From positions 251,001-315,000 of the forward strand of contig CAJHNH020004891.1 of NCBI GenBank assembly GCA_905116865.2: 64,000 nucleotides of DNA. Direction: 5' to 3'. Shown here one piece after another: positions 1 through 10,800 of this stretch (position 1 is the stretch's first letter; each line of letters starts with the position of its first letter). Made by a program: the position numbers and the translations under genes. This DNA is from Candidula unifasciata. Its lineage: Eukaryota; Mollusca; Gastropoda; Stylommatophora; Geomitridae. The notes beneath the pieces were generated by a model, which was not told where the DNA came from, did no database searches, and saw nothing but the letters and a program-made list of their open reading frames with translations.

Positions 1-104
1 TCAGTCAGACGGTAGGTCGGTCAGTCAGTCAGTCAGTCAGTCAGACAGACAGACAGACAGACAGACGGTCGGTCAGTCAGACAGTCAGTCAGTCGGTGAA
101 GTGA
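1..104. repeat. (TCAG)n/(ACAG)n microsatellite
   Basis: Imperfect tetranucleotide array of TCAG and ACAG units running from the left edge. It abuts an R190 copy. R190 copies elsewhere also carry tetranucleotide or dinucleotide arrays at their 3' end, so this is probably that element's tail. Confidence 0.9.
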
Positions 105-312
105 AAAACCCCGTTAAGACCATACTCTGAGCGATTAACAGCCACTGTTCGGATGAGAATCCCTGCGGTACAGATCACAGGAACCCCCTTTCAACTGTAA
201 AGTCATATTAAAGAAACCCCGTTCAACCCATAGGTTAAGTTAGATTAGGACCCCCTGCAACAGCAGGAGTGGGGCATTAAAATAACGCAAAATTGCTTCC
301 CATACTGGGACT
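105..312 (-). repeat. R190 dispersed repeat, diverged copy
   Basis: Reverse-oriented, diverged copy of the family seen at 36510, 38055, 46995 and 52858. Shared landmarks are a GCGATAAACACC-like start and a GTGGGGC...ATAACGAAAAATTGC-like end. Noncoding; class unknown (SINE-like or MITE-like). Confidence 0.65.
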
Positions 313-371
313 GTGCTGATGTTGCAACACAGTGAGGGATGACCTGATCAACAAAACTTGCTTGCTTGCTT

Positions 372-547
372 GTTGTACGCCACCAGGACATCACACACAG
401 TGCCACCATGCGGATCACCCGTGGAGAGGTCCTAAAAACCCCTTTCAGCTCTTATTGCCACATTTGTGGCCCAGCTATATTCAGGGTCCCCGGTAAAAGC
501 CAGGATGGGGTTTCAAATAACGAAAAATTGCATCCAATAAGGGGACG
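372..547 (-). repeat. R190 dispersed repeat, interrupted by SINE-C
   Basis: Reads from CCACCAGGACATCACAC to AACGAAAAATTGCATCC. It is preceded by a short (CTTG)n array at 355-371, which is this element's 3' tail. The SINE at 548-826 is inserted near the element's other end, and 838-849 continues the host sequence. Confidence 0.75.
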
Positions 548-826
548 TAAAAAACAAAGGAAATGACTCTTTTCCACGCCTTTCGGCTTATAGAACATTT
601 AGGACTAGACCTATATTTTTATAGACCAATCGGCACAAGTTGGGTGGTGTGGTCAGCATCACGCCGGCGGCCTTTACTTCCTGAGACTGCACCCGGTACC
701 CACTCAAGGCTGGGTCGACCTGGGAGGCAAGGTCATTTTTGAAAAAGCCTAGCTCTTCCAGGATGCGAACCCATGACCTTCTGAACCGCGGCGAGCGTCT
801 AGTCGCTACGCCACGGCGACTCCCAC
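548..826 (-). mobile_element. tRNA-derived SINE-C with 11-bp target-site duplication
   Basis: The minus strand starts with a tRNA-like head: GTGGCGTAGCG fits a pol III A box and a GGTTCGCATCC-like B box follows. Flanks show the direct repeat ATAAGGGGACG at 537-547 and 827-837, so this is a real retroposition event into an R190 copy. Sister copies are at 19514, 44578, 33262 and elsewhere. Confidence 0.85.
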
Positions 827-849
827 ATAAGGGGACGACTAGTAGCTAA

Positions 850-1073
850 ACAGTCGGTTCTGTGGCTAAGTCGATGCGAACGCTTCGGAATGCCGGGATG
901 CCGGGTTCGATCCCAGCTGCGGGCCATGCGTTGCGCTGGTTTTGACAGTGGTATCAAGAAAGCCGACCGTCCAGGAGGCAATGGCAAACTACTGGACGTA
1001 AATTTTCCTAGAAAAACCACACAACAGCCATGGGTTGGTTCTGCAACATCCTGTAAAGGATACGCAACTAACC
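850..1073 (+). mobile_element. tRNA-derived SINE-B with 9-bp target-site duplication
   Basis: The head contains TGGCTAAGTCG (A box) and GGGTTCGATCCC (B box). The body ends CCTGTAAAGGATACGCAACTAACC. The direct repeat AGTAGCTAA flanks it at 841-849 and 1074-1082. Close copies are at 33665 and 55049 (plus) and at 19155, 30665 and 44877 (minus). Confidence 0.85.
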
Positions 1074-1082
1074 AGTAGCTAA

Positions 1083-1637
1083 GCAAACAAAACATTTTTG
1101 TGTTAACGATCTTGTCTTCTGTGTCGACGCATTCCTAAAGGGTAACAGAAAATGTGCTCTGGTCTATACAAACATAGGTTTACCATTATATATTCCATAA
1201 ACTAGCGGCGTGAAAATTGTGCCTTGCATTGGAGTTATCACCCTTCATTTATTCTTCTTTTTCATCACAGAGAAACATTCTATAGCTGGGTGCTTCAAAC
1301 CAGAGTTGTGGTACCGTGGCGCTGCTTTGGTTTCATAGGACCAGAAATATCCCTTTCAGGGACGATACGTAGCTATGTCACTCCTCGATTCCTTGTCGGA
1401 AGCTATTTTTTTTTTACGGCATATCTGAAAGCAGTATAGCAAGAGGCAGACAAAGGAGATCTTGGACAGACTATACTGGCAGTTATTTCAGCAAGTCTGT
1501 AGCCGACAGTCAACCTCTGCCCGTAAATCTTTCAACTGCTGTCTACATCAGCCGTTAAACCTTTCGCCAGTTACCTCACTCTGAATTCACGTTTCTCACC
1601 GTTAATCTCACTTTGCCCTCAACCTTTTCACCGTTAA
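1083..1637. other. no gene recognised
   Basis: Unique-looking intergenic sequence. I see no conserved coding segment, RNA gene or known repeat in it. Confidence 0.5.
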
Positions 1638-1736
1638 TCTGACGCTGGGAGCCAAGGTCATTTTTAAAGAAAAAGGTCCGGCTCCGCCAGGTCCCGAACC
1701 CAGACCTTCCGAGTGTCAGCCTCACAGCGGCTCCCA
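1638..1736 (-). mobile_element. SINE-C head fragment
   Basis: Contains GGGAGCCAAGGTCATTTTT and the reverse complement of the tRNA-like head (GGCTCCGCCAGGTCCCGAACCC). The body of the element is missing. Confidence 0.7.
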
Positions 1737-1785
1737 TTGTTTTGAAAGAAATTTTAAATAATATTAATTTTAAAAAAGGCACTTG

Positions 1786-1998
1786 AAATATTGTGTCCAC
1801 ACTACAAGATTGACATTGTTTCGAAACCCATACTCGAGAGTAAGAGAGCAAGAGGTAGACAACGATACAAGTGGGACGAAAACATCACTAGATGGGCCAA
1901 CAGCAGTCTGAGAGTGTACTGTCGAGACAAGAGACAGAGCGTGTTTGAGATCCATTGCAAACAACACTCACTGTGGAGACGGCACCTCATTGACTGAT
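1786..1998 (+). pseudogene. non-LTR retrotransposon, C-terminal tail fragment
   Basis: The open segment reads ...ILESKRARGRQRYKWDENI...SLWRRHLID stop. The basic GxRGRQR-[RK]xxWxDNI pattern followed by RQ..R/RR is typical of the last 60 residues of LINE reverse transcriptase proteins in animal genomes. The reverse transcriptase domain is absent, so this is a 5'-truncated dead copy. Confidence 0.65.
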
Positions 1999-2114
1999 TA
2001 AATTGCCCCATCTCCACAATGTAGGTCAGCGCAGTGTGTCCCTGCTAAGCAAGGGAATACCAAGTGATGAGGCAGCGGTCTCTTCCACGGTGCGACTCTC
2101 ATACCACTGCCTTT

Positions 2115-2395
2115 CCCGTGTCGGCTCCGTTGTTGGGGAAACAAGAATAGACCCACCATCTGCCCAAAAGCATGCCCAAGTCGACTAATTGGGTGCTTCC
2201 TTCAAAGTCAGAGTACATCTGCCTGACAAACAAGGAACCAACAGTCTGCATGCAAATGAGTCAGACCTGTGAAACGGATGTGCATGCAACCCTCAGTTTC
2301 TGGAACAGGACTAGAATCCAGGAGTAGACGAACAACCAGAACTTTCCACCGAAGTTTACCGCCGTAAAACATGAAGTAAAAGAAAACAGAAGATA
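2115..2395 (+). mobile_element. SINE-1 copy, near full length
   Basis: Shares the whole body of the SINE-1 family: GGGGAAACAAGAATAGACCCA near the start, AGTCGACTAATTGGG, CATCTGCCTGA, AACCAGAACTTTCC and an A/G-rich tail. No pol III boxes were identified, so SINE is used descriptively for this family. Confidence 0.75.
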
Positions 2396-2614
2396 TCACT
2401 ATCTGATATCAACGAGGACGGTCTTCTAAATTACCTACAGTGGGAATAGAGCCCCAATAAACGTTGAGTATTACACCGTGAAACGATTTCACTTGCTTCT
2501 AAGCCGCATAACGTTACTATCTCATGCATTTCCTATAACCCGTGATTTTCTTAAAATTAAAAAAAAGTATATGAAGGCTAATGAAGCTATTTCCCCTTGT
2601 GATGGCAACATTAT

Positions 2615-2775
2615 ACCCGGTCGAATGCTTAGCATGCTGGGCTTTCAAGCAAGAGACCCGAGTTCGAGTCCTCGGTAAGGCTGATGGACTGTCTTTTCTG
2701 TCGGAGGTAAAAAAAAAATCCTTACCTGCACAGACCTTGGCGAAAGCACTAGCCATGCGATCCTAAATCCTCCGG
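2615..2775 (+). mobile_element. tRNA-derived SINE-E copy
   Basis: Contains a degenerate A box, then CTGGGCTTTCAAGC and AGTTCGAGTCCTCGG, a good B box. The body reads CCTTACCTGCACAG...TGGCGAAAGC. Related copies are at 51400, 53935 (minus) and 56230. Confidence 0.65.
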
Positions 2776-3019
2776 GCCAAAGACTCTCCTGCCTCAACTG
2801 CAAAAATAGTAAATATCAGCAGTAGTGGTAGTGTTTTATACAGCTAAGGGAACACTCGTGCTGGGTAAAGGAGACATTCTGAAAACCACTTATGCAAACG
2901 GAAGACACCATATTAGATAAAATAACATGCACAACAATGTGTGAACGAGGAAATGGGTGTGGACTCGGCAAGGAGCGAAACAGACTGTAAACTATCTCAG
3001 CCTTAAGTACGCATTATAT

Positions 3020-3020
<1 letters not shown>

Positions 3021-3065
<45 letters not shown>
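3021..3065. repeat. (CT)n microsatellite
   Basis: Pure CT dinucleotide run of about 45 bp. Confidence 0.98.
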
Positions 3066-3069
<4 letters not shown>

Positions 3070-3213
3070 CTCCCTTGTTCAACACAACGTATTCATACAC
3101 AGACAAGCGAAAGACAGTATCAATGTGATCATATTTTATGTACAAAAATTTTATACAAGTAAAATAAGGGTGGCAGTTTTGATTCTGTTACTGTTCTGGT
3201 ATCTGCAGTGACA

Positions 3214-3367
3214 AAATATCAAGAAAAGATATAAAACCAAATGAAAAGTATATTAGCAAGCTTCACAATACAACAAATTCAACCAAAACGTGAACTTTGC
3301 GGCTATGAAGCCTTCATCAGCACATACACAAATCAAACAAAACAATACAAATACACAAAATCACTTA
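3214..3367 (-). repeat. HHR-R dispersed repeat, copy A
   Basis: On the minus strand it reads ...GTATGTG-CTGATGA-A-GGCT-TCAT-AGCC-GCAAA-GTTCACG..., then a conserved trailer ending TCTTTTCTTGATATTT. CTGATGA plus a 4-bp hairpin plus G(A/C)AA resembles a hammerhead ribozyme core. Here the GAAA box is GCAA, which would be expected to weaken or kill catalysis. Sister copies are at 8020, 57516 and 63598. Confidence 0.7.
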
Positions 3368-3470
3368 GCTGGTGTCTCGAGGCAGCCGGGTCGATGACTT
3401 CTTAACAGGCTGCCGACATGCCTGGGCCACGGGGAAAAATACTCCTTGTGAACTACCAGAGGCCATAACT

Positions 3471-3489
3471 GGGGGGGGGGGGGGGGGGT
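3471..3489. repeat. poly(G) tract
   Basis: Homopolymer of about 19 G. Similar runs are at 5243, 5414, 10778, 11822 and 31321 on this strand. Confidence 0.95.
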
Positions 3490-3624
3490 TTTATAGCTGT
3501 ACAGTGTAGAAGAGTGTTTGAGAAATCCTACTAAATTTATTAATTGCACACAGAAGCAGTATTTACACACAATTTAAAAAAAAAATGGAAGCATTACTTT
3601 TTGACCATCCTTCATAAACAAAGT

Positions 3625-4610
3625 TCACTCAGCCTAACTTCCAGCAAAAATGTTAAGTAACATTACACAAATAATGTTAACCCAGCCTAACTTCCAACAA
3701 AATTGTCAAGTAACATTATAAAAATAATGTTAACCCAGCCTAACTTCCAACAAAATTGTCAAATAACATTATACAAATAATGTTAACCCAGCCTAACTTC
3801 CAACAAAATTGTCAAATAACATTATACAAATAATGTTAACCCAGCCTAACTTCCAACAAAAATGTCAAGTAACATTATACAAATAATGTTAACCCAGCCT
3901 AACTTCCAACAAAATTGTCAAATAACATTATACAAATAATGTTAACCCAGCCTAACTTCCAACAAAAATGTCAAGTAACATTATACAAATAATGTTAACC
4001 CAGCCTAACTTCCAACAAAATTGTCAAATAACATTATACAAATAATGGTAATCCAGCCTAACTTCCAACAAAAATGTCAAGTAACATTATACAAATAATG
4101 TTAATTCAGCCTAACTTCCAACAAAAATGTCAAGTAACATTATACAAATAATGTTAACTCAGCCTAACTTCCAACAAAATTGTCAAGTAACATTATAAAA
4201 ATAATGTTAACCCAGCCTAACTTCCAACAAAAATGTCAAGTAACGTTGTACAAATAATGTTAACTCAGCCTAACTTCCAACAAAAAAATCAAGTAATGTT
4301 GTACAAATAATGTTAACCCAGCCTAACTTCCAACAAAAATGTTAAGTAACATTATTCAAATAATGTTAACTCAGCCTATTTTCAGACAAAAATGTCAAGC
4401 GAGATTATACGAATAATGGTTACTCAGCACAACTTCCAGTAAAAATGTCAAGTGACATCATACCACAAAAAAAGTAACTTAGCCCAACTTCCAGTAAAAA
4501 TGTCAAGTGACATCCTACAAGCACACAAAAAAAAATAAAAAATAAAAAGGTAACTCAGCATAGCAGTGAAAATGTCCAGTAACATTATACAAATAATGTT
4601 AACTCAGTCT
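3625..4610 (+). repeat. 53-bp minisatellite with hairpin-forming unit
   Basis: About 17-18 tandem units of 53 bp; the unit contains CAGCCTAACTTCCAACAAAA. Units become more diverged at the right end. Each carries the perfect inverted repeat AACATTAT-ACAA-ATAATGTT, an 8-bp stem with a 4-nt loop. It lies downstream of the oaf stop codon, probably in intergenic DNA. Confidence 0.95.
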
Positions 4611-4827
4611 TATCATCAGGCAGAAATGTCAAAAAAAATTTGCTCAAATGCAAAAACTAAAGATTCACCCGAATGTATAATTTAAGTCACCCGAAAGTCA
4701 TTAAAAAAAACATTAAGTCACTCTAATCTCATTATAAATAACTTCAATTCACTCTAAAAAGAATGCTCATTCAGGCACTCTTACTGCAAACACAATCACA
4801 AAGTAAACTAGACTTATGCTGCCTTAA

Positions 4828-5066
4828 TTTTCTTCTTCTTCATGTCCACTAGAAAGTTCTGGTTGTTCGTCCACTTCTGGACTGCAGCCCTGTTCCAGAA
4901 CCTGGGTGCTGTGTGTGCATCGATTTTACAGATCTGACCCATTTGAATACAGACTGTTGGTTGCTCGAATCGCAGGCAGATGCACTCAGACTTCATAGGA
5001 AGTGATCAGTTAGTCGACTCTTACAACATGCTTTCAGGGCCAGTGAACAGTGAACCCACACAGGGA
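4828..5066 (-). mobile_element. SINE-1 copy
   Basis: Reverse-oriented: starts with the complement of the (GAA)n tail (TTCTTCTTCTTCATG), then GAAAGTTCTGGTTGTTCGTCC, CAGGCAGATGCACTC, TAGTCGACTCTTACAACATGC. The head (GGGGCCCC region) is mostly lost. Confidence 0.75.
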
Positions 5067-5700
5067 TCTTAATGTTCAAAACAATTTAACATACTGGCTG
5101 CAAGTTAAAGTTAACAAAAAAGGAAGTAAAAGACACTTTCCACACCATTATTACAGTGGGCAGAACTTTTTTTTTTTAGTTCACCCCATCTCTGGAACTT
5201 CAAGGTTTTGTGGGGAGTTCCTGATAAAATACAAGTTTTAGGTGGGGGGGGGGGGGGGGGGTGTCACCCTTACACCCCTATAATGTTGGACTTTCTCGGG
5301 AGCTCCCTGCGATGAGCTGAATTAAAAGAAACACACTGGGATCAAGACCTGCACACCTGATGGGTGATGTCATCAACATAATGCTTGGTTTGACCTGGAT
5401 GACATAGTCACTTGTGGGGGGGGGGGGGGGGGGGGAAATGTCCAACTTGATGTGGATCTGAACCCAAGCATCCAACTAATACACCACCGTGATCCCCAAG
5501 TGCTCATACATAAGTTCAGTCCAGTGTATATGATTGGAAATAATGTTTCATTTAGTCTCTGCCATCTCTGTGGGTCCCACGTGGGGAAAGGGGAGAGACA
5601 TACTTAATTGCTTTTTTATAATCTTTTAATAGAAACACAGGCCAAAAGCTGAGCGTCTGAGATGAAACAGATTAACAGATGCCATGGTAACAAATAATAT
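5067..5700. other. no gene recognised; two poly(G) tracts
   Basis: Holds poly(G) runs at about 5243-5261 and 5414-5435 and a short SINE-1-like head around 5568-5595 (GTGGGTCCCACGTGGGGAAAGG). I see no coding segment. Confidence 0.5.
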
Positions 5701-6302
5701 CTCACTTCACCTCACATAGCAAAATAACTTCCCTTTACATCAAATTCTGAACCCGTTTTTAAAATCAAAGTTTGTTCATAAAATTTTTTTTTTTTTACTT
5801 CAGCCTAACATACTAATTACCTCACTTTAACATCCAATAACAAAATCATCTTACTATGCATCCACAAAAAGCATGTCATTTTGCTCTTACATTAAAACAA
5901 TACCAACTATTTTAACTTTATATAACAAAATCATCATCCTTTAACCTCATATGAAACAATCATCTCCCATAAATATCATATAACAAAATCATCTCCCTTT
6001 AACCTCAGTTAACACAAGCATTTCCCTATAACCTCATACCAACACACTTATCTCCCTTTATCCCCATATAACACAATCATCTCCCTTTAACCGCATATAA
6101 CACAATAATCTCACTCTAATCTCACCTAAAAGTATGTCACTGTAACTGCCTATTACAATTACAACATAAATGAAACAATTTAAAATCATTTAACATCTCT
6201 CATCAAATATCTCTCTTTAACATCACCTACAGGTATCCAATCCTATTTTAACCTCGTTTAACATAATCATCTCATTTTAACCACACCTGAAAGTATCCCA
6301 CT
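5701..6302. repeat. degenerate AT-rich short repeats
   Basis: Irregular reiteration of segments like CTCCCTTTAACCTCATATAACA every 25-35 bp, too diverged for a fixed period. The same motifs continue at 6701-7090 on the far side of the MITE. This suggests an old minisatellite split by the MITE insertion. Confidence 0.6.
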
Positions 6303-6306
6303 TTAC

Positions 6307-6696
6307 CTCTTTGAGTCCCAAGGAACGCATCATAGGTTCATAGGTTCCTACCTAGAAGCCCAATGAACGCATCATAGGTTCATAGGTTTCTACCTAGAAG
6401 CCCAAGGAACGCATCATAGGTTCATAGGTTTCTACCTAGAAGCCCAAGGAACGCATCATAGGTTCATAGGTTTCTACCTAGAAGCCCAAGGAACGCATCA
6501 TAGGTTCATAGGTTTCTACCTAGAAGCCCAAGGAACGCATCATAGGTTCATAGGTTCCTACCTAGAAGCCCAATGAACGCATCATAGGTTCATAGGTTCC
6601 TACCTAGAAGCCCAATGAACGCATGATGCGCCGATTTTATTACTCTCTTTACTAACCCCTGGGCCTGTGATGCTAAACCCCCTGGGACTCAAAGAG
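6307..6696. mobile_element. TTAA-flanked MITE with internal 42-bp tandem expansion
   Basis: Terminal inverted repeats CTCTTTGAGTCCCA (6307-6320) and TGGGACTCAAAGAG (6683-6696), with TTAA after the right end and TTAC before the left. TTAA target sites are typical of piggyBac. Inside, a 42-bp unit (AACGCATCATAGG...CTACCTAGAAGCCCAA) is repeated about seven times between 6320 and 6620. The second copy at 57790-57923 has this segment only once. Confidence 0.8.
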
Positions 6697-7090
6697 TTAA
6701 CCTCATTTAACATAATCAACTATTTAATATCAATTAAAAGTATCTAACTTTAGTCTCACCTAAAAGTATCTCTTTAACCTCAGTTAAAATAATCATCTCT
6801 TTTATTCTCATTGAAAAGTATCTAATTTTAACCTTAATTAATATAATAATTTCTTTTTATTATCTCCCTTTAACCTTTCACAACACAATCATCTCACTTT
6901 GGCCTCACCTAAAAGTATCTCACAAAGGTAACTCACATTAACCTCATTTAGCATAATCATCTCTTTTTCATCTTACCTAAAAGTATCTCACTTCAACTTT
7001 ACCTAAAAGTATCTCACTGTAATCTCACCTAAAAGTATGTCACTTCAAATTTGCCTAAAAATATCTCGCTTTAACCTCACCTAAAAAGTA

Positions 7091-7475
7091 TTTCACTTTA
7101 ACTTTACCTAAAAGTATCTCACTTTAACCTCACCTAAAAGAATAACTGCAACCACACCTAAAAGTATCTCACTTTAACCTCACCTAAAAGAATAACTGCA
7201 ACCACACCTAAAAGTATCTCACTTTAACCTCACCTAAAAGAATAACTGCAACCACACCTAAAAGTATCTCACTTTAACCTCACCTAAAAGAATAACTGCA
7301 ACCACACCTAAAAGTATCTCACTTTAACCTCACCTAAAAGAATAACTGCAACCACACCTAAAAGTATCTCACTTTAACCTCACCTAAAAGAATAACTGCA
7401 ACCACACCTAAAAGTATCTCACTTTAACCTCACCTAAAAGAATAACTGCAACCACACCTAAAAGTATCTCACTGT
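7091..7475. repeat. 50-bp minisatellite
   Basis: About seven nearly identical 50-bp units, each with AATAACTGCAACCACACC and AAAAGTATCTCACTTTAACC. They grade into diverged relatives on the left. The array ends about 55 bp beyond the oaf stop codon, so it may lie in the oaf 3' UTR. Confidence 0.95.
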
Positions 7476-7529
7476 AATAACTTCAAGTGACAATACAACT
7501 CAAACAATTCCCAGGAAAACACAACCCAT

Positions 7530-7804
7530 TCAGAAATCCCACAGACACTTCATCTTAGGGCTGGCCACATAAACAAAAGCCAAACATCTCTTGCACGTCT
7601 TGATCCCACACCTGTAGTTGACCTCCTTTCCCGTGGAGTCTGTCCCACGGCAGTACTTCAACCCACATGGGTACCACCCGATACATGTATGCACCTGGCA
7701 GGTACAGGGTTTACTGAGATCCTGCGTGTCCCGACACTTGCCATACTTGTTTGGAATCAGTTCTGCTGCTGCAGAGATGAGGGTGATAAAATCTTTGTCC
7801 AGTG
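7530..7804 (-). CDS. oaf: oaf exon 4 (cysteine-rich C-terminus and stop)
   Basis: Strong acceptor TTTTCCTGTCTTTCAG. It encodes 90 residues after the split Ser codon: CRDTQDLSKPCTCQVHTC, IGWYPCGLKYC, NYRCGIKTCKRC, KMKCLWDF, then TGA at 7530-7532. The many cysteines match the disulfide-rich tail of the family. The last residue is Phe where I would expect an acidic residue in other animals. Confidence 0.95.
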
Positions 7805-10800
7805 CTGAAAGACAGGAAAATACATCAGTGTTTTCAGTATTAAAAATGCCCTGTTTTGTAAAGTATGTCGTTTAGTACATCAGATTTTGACAAGCACTTT
7901 TGCGTTTGCTTTCCCTTGCATCACCAAAGAGAGAAAAGAAATACTGACATCCTAAAAGATCTGAACATCAAGGAAGACTGGCTCATAAACACATCTTGTT
8001 TCTGCCTTAACTAGGTCAAGACTTGCAAGAGATATAAAAATGAACGAAAAGTAGATCAGTTAGCTTCACAATATAACAAACACACAAAAAACGTGAATGT
8101 TGCGGCTACAGAGCCTTCATCAGCACATACATAAATGAAATAAAACCACATGAATACACAAAAATTCCGTAACTGACGTATCCCAAAGCAGCCATGTTGA
8201 TGTCTCTTGCCAGCGGAAGGAAAAGACACATATGGCCCGAGAATATAGTCAGGGAATGTAAAGGGCCGTAATCAAGAATTTCAGATGAAACTGTGTTGAC
8301 AGTTCAGTCCCCTATGTGAAAATGAAGCAATTCTCAAGGGTCTTGCGGGCTCTGTCGCTAGAGTGGCTAGATTTAATGGCTGTCACTTCAATGTCATGGA
8401 CACCTTGATGATCCTGGAAACTGAAGTGCAAAGGTACTGGCTTCAGGGCACCATTCTGCATATCCAAAAGATGTTGTCTGAGCCTGTCAGCCAGACGTAG
8501 ACCTTGTGCAGTAGAATGCCTCACATATGTGGAAGATGGCAAGATACCCCCAAGATAAAGTGTCCAGGATTTTTTTAAGTCTAAGAAACTGAAATATTTT
8601 GGCCATTTCAAATGTAACGGTGGATTGAAAAGTATAGCTGCCGAGGGCATGGTACCGGGAAAGAGGGGCAGGGGCCAACCAGCAGGAAGATGGGCACAGG
8701 ATGTGAGAGACACTTTGGGGAGGAAAGTGCTTGAGGCTGGGGACCTGGGGAGAAACAACAGTGTCTTTCAGGCAGGCTGTGATGGAGTGATGCTCTGCCA
8801 AGGACCTGATACATGATGAGTACCTAACCTTAACTCAGCAGTTTCAACCTGTAGGTCGCGACCCCGTTTGGAGTCGAATGATCCTTTCACATGGGCCGCC
8901 TAAGACCATCGAAAAACACAAATTCACTGGTTATGAAGTGGCAATACAAATAATGTTATGGTCTGGGGGCACCACAACACAAGGAACTGTTTTAAAGGGT
9001 CACCGCATTAGGACAATTGAGACGCACTGAACAGCCTCATCTCTTTAGTCCCCGTTTTCCTTCTACTCCTACTTTCCTGTTGTCACAACATCCTCTGCTT
9101 TCTTCAGGCTTTTGCTGACTGGGGTTATTCCTCCCAGAAGCTGTAACTTCACATCCATTTTCTTGCTCTGAAAGCTTCTACAAAAATCAAAATACATTTT
9201 TTTGTAATGTCCCAAGGAAAGCATTATGTGTGATCAAAGATTGTCCATGCACATCAACCAATGCATGGTGTTCAAACACATCTTTAACAATTTGGCACAG
9301 CTTACTAAAGACACCTGGCAAGATATGTTGGTACACAGCACAATAAATATTTCTCTCTGCAAGTAACATGCTTACCCCCCCCCCCCTTTTCCTGTAGTTA
9401 ATGTACCAGCTCGACATTTACTACAAACTGTCATGTGACTGAAACAGTTTAGGGAGAAAATAAAAACCCAGGTAAATCAACTTTAGAGGGAAAGAGGAGA
9501 AGAGGCAGACCGAGAAAGACCTGGTTTCAGAACCTGATTGACTGGACAGGCCTCAGGCATGCAACCATGAAGTCCATCACAACTGACTGCCAAAGGCGGA
9601 GAGAGCTAATCAGACAGTCAACAGAAACTGGTGACCCAATGACATGCAGTGTTATGGAATGATAACCATGATGACGATGATGATGAATGCAACTTACACT
9701 TAGATATAGCTCTCAGATCAGATTCCTGACCATAGATGCCATCTTTAGCCTCGCTGCAGATGTTAAACACATATGGGCTGATCATGTAGGCTTTGTCCAG
9801 GTTGATGGTCAAGTCAAGCGTGTATATGTTCATCTCTCGTTCTTCCTCTGGAGTCCGAATGGCCGTTGGATTTTTCTATAAATGAGTAATTGAAACAGGT
9901 CCGAATGGCCGTTGGATTTTTCTATTAATGAGTAATTGAAACAGAGTCATCAGAGGAAGGGTACACTCAGATTCCCAGTCCTATTGTGAGGAAAACAGAA
10001 CAGACCCACTGCCCCACTAACATGCAGGTTGTAAAAGTCCACCAATTAGGGGCTGTTTCATTTGAAGTCAGAATGCACCTACCTAAGAGGTAAAGAACCA
10101 ACAGTCTGCATATAAATAAGCCAGATCTGTAAAATGAATGTTGACACAAAACTCTAGTTCTGGAACAAGACTAAGCTCCAGAAGTTAACAACAAAGAGAA
10201 CTTTCTGCCAAAGTTTACAGCAGGTGTATGGAAAGAGGAAGAAGGCAGTCAGAACAAAATATGTTCTTATTTTTTTCAAAAACTGCAGGCTTCAGTCTAT
10301 GGTGTTGAACCCATATTTTTTTAATCAATCAAATAAGCCTCTACTGGTGATGTGGACAATATCACTCTCGACACTTTTACTTCCAAGGACAATTTCTAGC
10401 ACCCAGTTTAGGTTGAATCCACCTTGGAGCCTGCAGGCAAGCATCCAGCCGCTGCAGTGCTGTGACTTCCTCTTGACAAGGTGACATGATACTATTTCCT
10501 TCGAGTTCAGGCAAAGGGCATCTGAGGTCAGGAATAATGAGGGCTGACAGGTTTAACAAACTGTGAACTGAAGGTTTATTCACCTTTACCTCTAATATCA
10601 AATTAGTGCTGTTGTAATGTGCTTCCTCCTCTACATCTTTGTTTGGCCTTAAAAGGGCAGTTAGCATGTTGTGTCATGGTTTACAGCTAGGCTGAGATAT
10701 CTGCACCATTTGGTCAAACAAATCTGATTTCTGCAAACTCCTAATATGTCACTATTTATTAAATGCTTGTGGGGAAAAAGGGGGGGGGGGGGATTATTTA

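Noticed and set aside
850..930. Functional tRNA gene suggested by A and B boxes
   Set aside because: The boxes belong to a multi-copy tRNA-derived SINE with its own body and target-site duplication; no cloverleaf with an acceptor stem closes. The same applies to the heads at 19760, 26146, 51410, 53990 and 55049.
9187..9417. 76-codon minus-strand frame with a faint cullin-like pattern (YQHILPGVFSKLCQIVKD, then VFEHHALVDVHGQSLI)
   Set aside because: Only a weak, short resemblance, interrupted by a poly(C) run and lying inside oaf intron 3 on the same strand; at most an old processed-pseudogene scrap. A profile search against cullins would decide.
10377..10667. 96-codon minus-strand frame in oaf intron 2
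   Set aside because: No conserved motif, and the conserved exon 2-exon 3 junction (KLRQ-KNP) leaves no place for an extra exon in frame.
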